This document shows positions 56,933 through 64,000 of a stretch of 64,000 bases of DNA, in pieces. The notes beneath the pieces are model-generated. The model saw nothing but the letters and a program-made list of their open reading frames with translations, made no database searches and had not been told where the DNA came from. Numbering within the stretch: position 1 is the stretch's first letter; every line of letters begins with the position of its first letter. The position numbers were made by a program, and so were the translations under genes. Source of the stretch: Gordonia heveisoli (GTDB lineage: Bacteria > Actinomycetota > Actinomycetes > Mycobacteriales > Mycobacteriaceae); NCBI RefSeq assembly GCF_030315745.1, contig NZ_JASXSH010000024.1, positions 1 to 64,000 on the forward strand, written 5' to 3'.

Positions 56933-57831
56933 CCCCGGCGGCCGACGACGCCCGTGCCCTGGTGATGGGTGTCATCAACGTGACCGCCGATTCGTTCTCC
57001 GACGGCGGTCGCTACCTCGACACCGACGCGGCCATCGCGCACGGCCGCACATTGCTGGCCGAAGGCGCCGACCTCATCGACATCGGCGGCGAGTCGACGC
57101 GCCCTGGATCGGTGCGGATCGACCCCGAACTCGAGGCCGCCCGGGTGACCCCGGTGATCCGCGTGCTGGCCGCCGAAGGTGCCCGCATCTCGGTGGACAC
57201 CATGCGTGCATCGGTCGCCGCCGCAGCCATCGAGGCCGGCGCGCAGCTGATCAACGACGTCTCCGGCGGTCGCGCGGACGCCGACATGGCGCGTGTCGTC
57301 GCCGACGCCGGTGTGCCCTGGATCCTGATGCACTGGCGTCCCGCGGGGGACAGTTCCGACCGTCACTTCACCCATCGCATCGGCGATGTCGGCGGCTACC
57401 GTGATGTGGTCGCCGAGGTCAGCGGGGAACTGCTGGCGCAGGTCGACGCCGCGGTCGGCGCGGGTGTCGATCCCGACCGGATCATCCTCGACCCCGGACT
57501 GGGTTTCGCCAAGACCGCCGGACACAACTGGGCGCTGCTGCATGCGCTGCCCACGCTGGTCGGTCTCGGATTCCCGATCCTGGTCGGGGCCTCGCGGAAA
57601 CGATTCCTCGGTACCCTGCTCGCCGACGGGGACGGCAACGTCCGCCCGCCCGCCGGCCGGGATGTGGCGACCGCGGCGATCTCGGCGATGGCGGCGATGA
57701 GCGGCGCGTGGGGGGTGCGGGTACACGATGTCGCCGCCAGTCGGGACGCGGTACTCGTCGCACACACGTGGCTGGCGGGCGGGTCGCGCAGCACCACCGA
57801 GCCCGAACGCGGGAGGACACACGATGGCTGA
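56929..57831 (+). CDS. folP: dihydropteroate synthase
   Basis: 300 residues from GTG 56929, overlapping the folE stop by 4 nt. '[16 protein letters not shown]' and '[11 protein letters not shown]' are the pterin-site motifs, and 'GASRKRFLG' the p-aminobenzoate loop. It joins p-aminobenzoate to the pterin and is the sulfonamide target. It overlaps folB by 8 nt. Confidence 0.95.
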   Translation: MTPAADDARALVMGVINVTADSFSDGGRYLDTDAAIAHGRTLLAEGADLIDIGGESTRPGSVRIDPELEAARVTPVIRVLAAEGARISVDTMRASVAAAAIEAGAQLINDVSGGRADADMARVVADAGVPWILMHWRPAGDSSDRHFTHRIGDVGGYRDVVAEVSGELLAQVDAAVGAGVDPDRIILDPGLGFAKTAGHNWALLHALPTLVGLGFPILVGASRKRFLGTLLADGDGNVRPPAGRDVATAAISAMAAMSGAWGVRVHDVAASRDAVLVAHTWLAGGSRSTTEPERGRTHDG

Positions 57832-58201
57832 TCGCATCGAATTGCGCGGATTGCGGGTGCGCGGCAATCACGGCGTCTTCGAACATGAACGCGTCGACGG
57901 CCAGGATTTCATCATCGACGTCACGCTGTGGATGGATCTGAGCGTTGCCGCGGCCTCCGACGATCTTGCCGACACAGCGGATTACGGTGCGCTGGCGCAG
58001 CAGGTTCACGACATCGTCGCTGGTGAACCACGCAATCTCATCGAGACGGTCGGTGCGGAGATCGCCGAGGCGGTGATGGCCGACGAACGGCTCGCCGCCT
58101 GCGAGGTGACGGTGCACAAGCCGTCCGCCCCGATCCCGCTGGTTTTCGATGACGTCGCCGTGGTGACCCGCCGGTCGCGTAAGGCGATGAACCTCCGATG
58201 A
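57824..58201 (+). CDS. folB: dihydroneopterin aldolase
   Basis: 125 residues from ATG 57824, with GGGAGGA 7 nt upstream. '[27 protein letters not shown]' is the FolB start with the pterin-binding Glu, and '[11 protein letters not shown]' the end motif with the catalytic Lys. It produces hydroxymethyl-dihydropterin. Overlaps folK by 4 nt. Confidence 0.93.
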   Translation: MADRIELRGLRVRGNHGVFEHERVDGQDFIIDVTLWMDLSVAAASDDLADTADYGALAQQVHDIVAGEPRNLIETVGAEIAEAVMADERLAACEVTVHKPSAPIPLVFDDVAVVTRRSRKAMNLR

Positions 58202-58719
58202 GCCGGGCGGTGCTGTCCGCGGGCACGAATGTCGGCGATTGGACCGCCCATCTGCGGTCGGTGGTCGACGGTTTCGCCGACCATCTCGTCGCGGTGTCGC
58301 ATGTTTTCACGACCGCGCCGTGGGGTGGCGTCGATCAGGACGATTTCCACAACATCACCCTGATCGCCGACGGACCGTACTCGCCGTCGCAATGGCTGGC
58401 TTTCGGTGCGCGCCTGGAGCAGGCGGCGCACCGGACCCGCGAGATCCGGTGGGGGCCGCGCACGCTCGACGTCGACGTCATCTCGGTGACCGACGATGCC
58501 GGGAGGGTCGTCGTCTCCGACGATCCGGTGCTGACGTTGCCGCATCCGCGGGCAGCCGAACGCGCCTTCGTGCTGGTGCCGTGGCGCCAGATCGACCCCG
58601 ACGCCACGCTCTGGACACCCGACGGCATGCGTGCGGTGGATGATCTGATCGACGCTCTCGACCCAGACGAGGTCGCCGGGGTCCGTGAGTCGGGACCGTT
58701 GGTGGGGATCGGCCGATGA
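58198..58719 (+). CDS. folK: HPPK, hydroxymethylpterin pyrophosphokinase
   Basis: 173 residues from ATG 58198. Signature '[14 protein letters not shown]' with the Mg-binding DVD, plus '[16 protein letters not shown]'. It transfers pyrophosphate to the pterin before FolP acts. Overlaps the DUF3180 gene by 4 nt. Confidence 0.94.
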   Translation: MSRAVLSAGTNVGDWTAHLRSVVDGFADHLVAVSHVFTTAPWGGVDQDDFHNITLIADGPYSPSQWLAFGARLEQAAHRTREIRWGPRTLDVDVISVTDDAGRVVVSDDPVLTLPHPRAAERAFVLVPWRQIDPDATLWTPDGMRAVDDLIDALDPDEVAGVRESGPLVGIGR

Positions 58720-59225
58720 CCGCACCCGACCGGCTCGGTGGAACCCCGCCCGAAGACGAGCCCGGACTCGGCCCGACGCGCGTACGCGATCTGCTGGCCG
58801 TCGCGGTGGTCGTCGCCCTGCTGGCGTGGATTCTGGTCCGCTACAACTACTCCAGTCTGCCGCCGATGCCGTTGCTGGCCGGGATCGTGCTCTATGTACT
58901 CGCCGCACTGGAGGTGGTCATCGCCTTCGTCGTCCGCAACCGGGTGGCGGCGCGCGATGTCGGTCGCGCCCGTGGGCAGTTGCATCCGCTGACGGCTGCG
59001 CGGGTGCTGGCGCTGGCCAAGTCGTCGGCGATCCTGGGCGCGATCGCGGTCGGCGTGTGGGCCGGGTTGCTCGGTTATGTGTTGGCCCAGACCGACAACG
59101 CCGCGGCCGACCATGACACGCCTGCCGCGATCATCGGCGTGGTGGGTGGAATCGCGCTCGTCGGGGCGGCATTGTGGCTCGAGTACTGCTGCCGCGCACC
59201 CGATGACCCGACTCCTGTGGCATGA
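58716..59225 (+). CDS. DUF3180 membrane protein
   Basis: 169 residues from ATG 58716, four helices. Family DUF3180 is found at this position in actinobacteria (Rv3605c). The region '[24 protein letters not shown]' is conserved. Function unknown; its coupling to folK suggests co-expression but not a role in folate synthesis. Confidence 0.88.
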   Translation: MTAPDRLGGTPPEDEPGLGPTRVRDLLAVAVVVALLAWILVRYNYSSLPPMPLLAGIVLYVLAALEVVIAFVVRNRVAARDVGRARGQLHPLTAARVLALAKSSAILGAIAVGVWAGLLGYVLAQTDNAAADHDTPAAIIGVVGGIALVGAALWLEYCCRAPDDPTPVA

Positions 59226-59324
59226 GTCACCGCAATGGTCGACCTGCGAAGACCGCTGACATATTCGTGACTCTCCGCCTCAGGTTCGCCAACGAAAGCA
59301 CTATCAGCAGGTAAGTTCACGATC

Positions 59325-60755
59325 ATGACGACCTCAGGTGGCCGGTCCGCCGAAACCCGACGTTCCGGGCGGTCGGCGGGGCAGTGGTTACTCGGTCTCC
59401 TCATCGTGCTCGCGCTCGCCGCGAGCATCCTCATGGTCTTCACCGACGACCTGTCCATGACTGCGTCCCTGGCCGTGATCGCGGCGCTATGGGCGGCGGT
59501 GATCGGGGCGATCCTGGTGACCAAGTTCCGCAGACAGGCCGAGAGCGCGGAGGCCAAGAGCCGCGACCTTCGACTGGTGTACGAACTTCAGCTCGAACGC
59601 GAGATCGCGGCGCGCCGCCAATATGAGCTCGACGTCGAGACCACGATCCGCAAGGAGGTTGCCCAGGAGGGCAACGAGGAACTCGCCGAACTCAAGGCGC
59701 AGGTCCTCGCACTCCGATCGAGTCTGGAGATGCTGCTCGGCGAATCGTTGCCGGAGCAGCGGACCGCGCTGCCCAACGAGAAGCTGCGGGAGTTGGCTTC
59801 CGGCCTCGGCGGCTATGCGGGGGCGCCGGGATACGGCTCCGGTGACTACCCGGGCGGATACGGATCGGGATTCGCGACGGCCGACGACGGTGCGGTCGCC
59901 GCGCGCGACTTCGCCGCCACCGCCCCGGCCGCCGACGACGGCCGCCATCAGGAGTCGGCGGTGGATCCGAACGAACTGACCGAGGTCATCCCGATCGTGA
60001 CCGATGATCCGATGTCGGGCCGGATCGCGACCGAGGTCCCGCTGAGCGAGGTTCCGACCCATCCGGGACCGGCCGGCGGATTTGCCGCCGCCACTCCCGC
60101 GGCGCACGCCGATGACTCGGTCTCGGATGCGGAGATCGTGGAGACCCCGGCCGAGACGGCCACTGCCGCACCGAATGTCGATCGTCCGCTGTTCACCGAC
60201 GAGACGCCGACCGACGAGTGGGAGCGCCGGGCCGTCATCGAGGCGGTCGCAGCCGCGGACGCGGCCGAAAACTCAGCCGCGGACGCGGCCGGAACCTCAG
60301 CCGCCGACGCGGCCGGAACCTCAGCCGCGGACGCGGCCGGAACCTCAGCCGCCGACGCGGCCGAAACCTCAGCCGCGGACGCGGCCGAAACCTCAGCCGC
60401 CGATGCTGGTGAACCGGTCGTGGACGCTCAGATCGTCACCCCCGAACCGGTCACCCCCGAACCGGTCGGCCCCGAGTCGGGCAGCACCGAAACCGCCGGT
60501 GCCGAACCGAGCGCCGCAACCGCCGCAGCGTCGACCCCAGAAGATGTTTCCGACCAGGCCGGTGAGCAGGCTGTTGCCGATGCCGGGCGCCACGAGGGTG
60601 GCTCGGGACAGGTCGCCGGTTCAGGTCGACGCCGTCGCCGCGGCGATGCCGACCCCGACGGCACCCACTCGTCGGGACTGCCGGTGTCGGAACTGCTCGA
60701 TCAGTTGCGTCAGGCCGATGCGGCCGGCGGTGGGCGCCGCAGGCGCGCGGACTGA
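59325..60755 (+). CDS. DUF6779 membrane protein with Ala-rich repeat tail (Rv3604c-like)
   Basis: 476 residues from ATG 59325. Two helices (about 20-38, 44-65), then a coiled-coil-like segment (about 75-140, 'YELQLEREIAARRQYELDVE'), then a long acidic/Ala/Pro-rich tail. Five perfect-to-near 8-residue repeats (TSAADAAG/E) occupy about 317-360. The conserved C-terminal motif 'GLPVSELLDQLRQADAAGG' ends with RRRR. It is positioned as Rv3604c. The motif LTEVIPI resembles the TKVI motifs of the acidic protein at 17734. Function unknown. Confidence 0.82.
   Translation: MTTSGGRSAETRRSGRSAGQWLLGLLIVLALAASILMVFTDDLSMTASLAVIAALWAAVIGAILVTKFRRQAESAEAKSRDLRLVYELQLEREIAARRQYELDVETTIRKEVAQEGNEELAELKAQVLALRSSLEMLLGESLPEQRTALPNEKLRELASGLGGYAGAPGYGSGDYPGGYGSGFATADDGAVAARDFAATAPAADDGRHQESAVDPNELTEVIPIVTDDPMSGRIATEVPLSEVPTHPGPAGGFAAATPAAHADDSVSDAEIVETPAETATAAPNVDRPLFTDETPTDEWERRAVIEAVAAADAAENSAADAAGTSAADAAGTSAADAAGTSAADAAETSAADAAETSAADAGEPVVDAQIVTPEPVTPEPVGPESGSTETAGAEPSAATAAASTPEDVSDQAGEQAVADAGRHEGGSGQVAGSGRRRRRGDADPDGTHSSGLPVSELLDQLRQADAAGGGRRRRAD
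60273..60404. repeat. 24-bp in-frame tandem repeat of the DUF6779 gene
   Basis: Five full copies of a 24-bp unit (start TCAGCCGCGGACGCG) and a partial sixth encode the Ser-Ala-Ala-Asp-Ala-Ala-Gly/Glu-Thr repeats. Adjacent copies differ by one or two bases, alternating GCG and GCC codons. Confidence 0.8.
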
Positions 60756-60776
60756 CCGATCGGCCCGGACAACCCT

Positions 60777-60846
60777 CGACCCTGAACGCCCGACCCTGAA
60801 CGCCCGACCCTGAACGCCCGACCCCGAACGCCCGACCCCGAACGAC
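60777..60846. repeat. 14-bp tandem repeat, five copies, after the DUF6779 gene
   Basis: CGACCCTGAACGCC is repeated three times (60777-60818), then twice with one or two changes (60819-60846). It begins 22 nt after the DUF6779 stop and ends 56 nt before the next start. It contains no hairpin. Confidence 0.75.
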
Positions 60847-60901
60847 CGACATTGTGCCGCTGACCTGCCATCATCGACGGTTTGCGGCCTAGACTCGGTC
60901 C

Positions 60902-61717
60902 ATGAGCGGTCCGTACCCCCGCATTCCCGGCCCTGATGTGACCGGCCCTGATGTCACCGGCGGCCGGAATCGGGCCGTGTGGGACTGTCTCATGTCGGTG
61001 GCACTCTTCGCGCCGATGCTGGCGTGGTGGCCGACCGCGGTCAAGCTCTATCGGCTCGATCCCGACCACGACGGGACGGATCTGGACACCTACCTGCCCT
61101 ACGTCCGTGAGAACGGTGTGCCGACGGCGTTGGCACTCATCTGGGTGCTCATGGCGTTGATGGCCGTCTACTACGCCGTGATGATCGCGCTGTGGTCGCG
61201 GGACCGGCGTCGCGCCCTCATCGCGACCCCGATCGCCGCGCTCGGTGCGGCCGGCTTCTTCATCGGGCAACTGCGCTACCTCGTCTTCTCCCACGAGGTG
61301 GGAATCGTGGATTTCTGCGCCCGCTGGGTGCCGGTGTTCGTCGCGATGATGATCGTGGCGTGGTCGATCGCGCGTCGTCGGCACCTCTGGTGGTTGATCG
61401 CCGTTCCGGTGCTTGCGCTGCTCGCCGTCAACGCATCCCAGACCGACACCTGGTTTCCCGATCCCCTCAACGGGCTGATCAATACCCTGGTGTCGCAGGG
61501 GATTGCGATCGACGATCTGCTGCTCACGCTCACCCCCCGGCGCTCGAAACCCTTCGACGACGTGACCGCCCTCGCGGTCGGTATCGCGGTGCTCTGGCTG
61601 ATCGACGCCGCGGTGGGTGCGATGGTGCGTGGCCGGGAACCGTTGGCGGGCAACGATGATGCGCCTACCGTCCGCGCCGATCTCGGTGTCGGAGCCCGGG
61701 GCGCCCTCGGGCACTGA
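60902..61717 (+). CDS. five-helix membrane protein of unknown function
   Basis: 271 residues from ATG 60902. A disordered start (with a repeated GPDVT) is followed by five hydrophobic helices, then a soluble tail. 'YLPYVRENGVPTALALIWVLMAL' and 'GQLRYLVFSHEVGIVDFCARW' are recognisable internal stretches, with no known domain. It stands between the DUF6779 gene and a kinase on the opposite strand and is not part of the mycobacterial order here. The final 30 residues are acidic. Confidence 0.72.
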   Translation: MSGPYPRIPGPDVTGPDVTGGRNRAVWDCLMSVALFAPMLAWWPTAVKLYRLDPDHDGTDLDTYLPYVRENGVPTALALIWVLMALMAVYYAVMIALWSRDRRRALIATPIAALGAAGFFIGQLRYLVFSHEVGIVDFCARWVPVFVAMMIVAWSIARRRHLWWLIAVPVLALLAVNASQTDTWFPDPLNGLINTLVSQGIAIDDLLLTLTPRRSKPFDDVTALAVGIAVLWLIDAAVGAMVRGREPLAGNDDAPTVRADLGVGARGALGH

Positions 61718-61808
61718 ACCAGCCCAGGGAGCCGAACTCGCGATCGGGGACAGCCCCGCGATCTGGGCGCCGAACCGGCGTCGATCAGACCGGTGAGGTA
61801 GCTGCGCG

Positions 61809-63278
61809 TCATACCCCGACGATCAGCGACCAGGCGATCGCGCCGCTGATGACCGCGATCCCGGTGACGATCGCGATGACGCACAGCACGGTGGCCAGCC
61901 CCACCGCGTGCGGGGTGGGGCCGAACCCGTGGCGGGCGCGGGCCGCGAACCGTAATCCGGCCGCGCCGATCGGCAGCCCGATGCCACCGACCAGGCTCAA
62001 CGGCACGGCGGCGACACCGCAGGCCAGCGCCCGGGTGGCTGCTGTCGAGGATTCGTGCACCCCGGTCGGTGCTGGATAGTCGCCGGACGCGCGGACCGGA
62101 CCGACTTCGGTCGGACGTCTGGCTGTAGACACAGGTCGCGGGTGGGACGGCGGTGAGGTGTTGCGGGTGCGGGGGTATGTGGTGTTGCGGGCGGGGTGGC
62201 CGGTGATCGGCAGTGGAAAGGAGGTGGCCGATGACGGTGGATCGCCGACCCCGGCGGGGGCTGGCGCCGGGCTGGCCGGCGACGTGGAGGTTCGTATCGC
62301 CCGGGCGCGCACCCGCAGTGTCTGCGGTTGCTCGGTCGGTGTCGGACCGCTGGTACCGGACACGGGCGTCGTCGTCCCGAACCGGGTGGTGCCCGGGTGC
62401 GTCGATCCGGGCGCGGTGACGAGGGGGCCTGCGGTCGCGGGGTGAATCGCGCTGTGCAGCGACGTCGCGAAGGCGCCCGCGGTTTCCGGACGGTCGTCGG
62501 GATGCTTCGCCAAACCCTGGGCGATGACCGCGGACACCTCGGGCGGGAGATCATCTCGGTGCTGCGAGACCGGCGGTGGCGTCACGCTCAGGTGGTGGTG
62601 GATCAGGACGGCCGGGCTGCGGTCGGGGAAAGGGGTTGTCCCGGCGAGTAATTCGTAGACGGTACAGGCCAGTGAGTACACATCGGTGCGTGCGTCGAGG
62701 GTTTCGCCGGAGAGTTGCTCGGGTGAGGAGTAGGGGAAGGACCCGATCACCATGTGGGCGGAGGTGAGTGCGGTGCCACCGTCGGCCTGTCGCGCGATCC
62801 CGAAGTCGGCCAGTCGAATTCGGTCCTCGCCCGAATTCGGATCGCTGATCAGGATATTGGCCGGTTTGACGTCACGGTGCAGCAGGCCGTGGCGGTGCGC
62901 ATGGTCGAGCGCGGCGCCGATCGCGTCGGTGATCGTCGCGACCTGGAGGGCAGGCAGTCCGTCGGGACTCTCGGTGAGCAGGGCGGCGCCGTCGATGCCG
63001 GGTACGTATTGCATCGCGATCCACAGGCGGCCGTCGGATTCGCCGCGGTCGTAGACGTTGACGATGCACGGATGATCCAGCCGTGCCGCCAGCTCGGCCT
63101 CCCGTACGAAGCGGGCGCGGAACATGGCGTCGTCGGTGAAATGTTCGCTGAGTACCTTGATGACGTCCTGGCGGGGCAGTCGCGGATGCTGGGCCAGATA
63201 CACCTCGCCCATACCGCCGGCGCCGATACGACGCACGATCGTGTAGCCGGCGAACTCGGTACCCGGAGTCAAACTCAT
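61809..63278 (-). CDS. Ser/Thr protein kinase with C-terminal membrane helices
   Basis: 489 residues from ATG 63278, 8 nt after GGGAGAA; a start five codons earlier is less likely. Kinase domain (10-270): 'GAGGMGEVY', 'HRDVKPAN' and 'DFGIA' are intact. A long Thr/Pro/Ser-rich linker (about 275-415) is followed by two or three helices near the C-terminus and a short end, with no external sensor domain. It is thus a membrane-tethered kinase of the PknB-like group without PASTA repeats. It points toward the unknown five-helix protein (60902-61717), which ends 91 nt away. Confidence 0.88.
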   Translation of the reverse strand: MSLTPGTEFAGYTIVRRIGAGGMGEVYLAQHPRLPRQDVIKVLSEHFTDDAMFRARFVREAELAARLDHPCIVNVYDRGESDGRLWIAMQYVPGIDGAALLTESPDGLPALQVATITDAIGAALDHAHRHGLLHRDVKPANILISDPNSGEDRIRLADFGIARQADGGTALTSAHMVIGSFPYSSPEQLSGETLDARTDVYSLACTVYELLAGTTPFPDRSPAVLIHHHLSVTPPPVSQHRDDLPPEVSAVIAQGLAKHPDDRPETAGAFATSLHSAIHPATAGPLVTAPGSTHPGTTRFGTTTPVSGTSGPTPTEQPQTLRVRARAIRTSTSPASPAPAPAGVGDPPSSATSFPLPITGHPARNTTYPRTRNTSPPSHPRPVSTARRPTEVGPVRASGDYPAPTGVHESSTAATRALACGVAAVPLSLVGGIGLPIGAAGLRFAARARHGFGPTPHAVGLATVLCVIAIVTGIAVISGAIAWSLIVGV

Positions 63279-63544
63279 AGGACGTTCTCCCACGGCTGGT
63301 GTGATCGTCTGCGGATCTCAGGTTACGCCGTTTCCGCCCAGGTCAGGAGCCTTGTCCCACGGCCGACCGACCCCGCGGGGCGCGCCTGGCGGGGTGAACC
63401 CGATCACAGCCGATGGTCACCGGCGCGTGCGCGGCCTACCCTGGCAGGGCAACGTCTGGTACCCGTGCCGGATTCGTCGGCGAGCTACTCGACCGGCGGC
63501 CACCGGCTGACCACGGGACTGGAACGACTTCTTGGAGGACAGCG

Positions 63545-64000
63545 GTGACCTCACCGAACGCTGATTTCGGCGTGCCGTCGGGCGTGCCCGGCGACGGCGC
63601 CTATCTGCCGGGTGTCTCCAACCTCCCCACCCCGGCCCGTCTCACGGTCGGCATCGTCTCGGCCGGCCGGGTCGGCACCGCGCTCGGTGCCGCGCTGGAG
63701 CGTTCCGGCCACGTCGTCGCCGCGGTCGTCGCGCACTCCGAACAGTCGCGTGCCCGCGCCCGCAGCCGTCTGCCGGAGTCGCAGATCCTCGACCTCGACG
63801 ACGTCGTCGCACGGTCGGAACTGCTGGTGATCAGCGTGCCCGATGCGGTGTTGCCGCAGGTTGTCGCCGAGATCGCGATCAGCTCATCACTGCGGCCGGG
63901 CACCCTGGTCGCCCACACCGCGGGCGCCCACGGCGTCGGCATCCTCGATCCGATCACCGCGCGGGGCGGCGTCCCGCTGGCCCTGCACCCGGCGATGACC
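63545..64000 (+). CDS. Rossmann-fold DUF2520 protein (Rv3603c-like), partial
   Basis: Starts at GTG 63545 with TTGGAGGA 4 nt upstream and runs off the right end (152 codons seen). After a 30-residue leader, 'TVGIVSAGRVGTALGAALERSGHVVAA' is an NAD(P)-binding GxGxxG-type motif, then 'SELLVISVPDAVLPQVV' and 'HTAGAHG', as in the DUF2520 dehydrogenase-like family that precedes panC in actinobacteria. The reaction is unknown. Confidence 0.85.
   Translation, partial: MTSPNADFGVPSGVPGDGAYLPGVSNLPTPARLTVGIVSAGRVGTALGAALERSGHVVAAVVAHSEQSRARARSRLPESQILDLDDVVARSELLVISVPDAVLPQVVAEIAISSSLRPGTLVAHTAGAHGVGILDPITARGGVPLALHPAMT

Overview
The window is high-GC (roughly two thirds G+C) actinobacterial chromosome. 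Many GTG starts, 4-nt GTGA/ATGA overlaps and gene order shared with Mycobacterium tuberculosis place it in the Mycobacteriales. A Gordonia-like organism is my best guess, but this rests on protein features and synteny only. No rRNA, tRNA, CRISPR array, prophage or insertion sequence was recognised.

Layout. 1-766: 5' end of a probable DUF222/HNH-type gene and a small membrane protein. 1006-9120: a complete one-direction kdp locus: a 30-residue membrane ORF, kdpF, kdpA, kdpB, kdpC, then the sensor kinase kdpD and regulator kdpE, mostly chained by short overlaps. 9144-12758: a PPOX/F420-type oxidoreductase, a ProP-like transporter with a long structured leader, and an M20 deacylase. 12977-25877 follows the M. 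tuberculosis Rv0383c-Rv0357c order: Rv0383c-like, pyrE, a SpoU methyltransferase, DedA, class II aldolase, a very acidic Rv0361-like membrane protein with a previously hidden coupled small gene, DUF3151, FUSC, a CDF transporter with a strong operator, VOC, M50 protease, Rv0358-like and purA. 25948-34690: carotenoid oxygenase, membrane adenylate cyclase, secreted proteins, Na+/H+ antiporter, UBP zinc finger, purT with a long proline-rich tail, DUF456. 34815-45645: fprA, an Rv0361-like paralogue, rhodanese and metZ, a Ser/Thr kinase with a beta-propeller sensor, an iron-box isochorismate synthase divergent from a SAM-IV riboswitch operon, and allantoicase. 45789-64000: a DHA2 exporter, then the Rv3628-Rv3603c order (ppa, dacB, metalloprotease, tilS, hpt, ftsH, folE-folP-folB-folK, DUF3180, DUF6779, DUF2520), interrupted by an unknown membrane protein and a second Ser/Thr kinase.

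Themes. Potassium and osmotic homeostasis (kdp, ProP-like, antiporter), purine and folate synthesis, sulfur amino acids (metZ, SAM-IV operon) and envelope signalling (two kinases plus several membrane proteins with disordered tails) dominate. The most unusual material is non-coding or low-complexity: a 67-bp dispersed repeat present twice, short tandem duplications lying exactly on start or stop codons, clear operators upstream of the CDF gene and kdp, and large acidic or proline-rich extensions on otherwise ordinary proteins.
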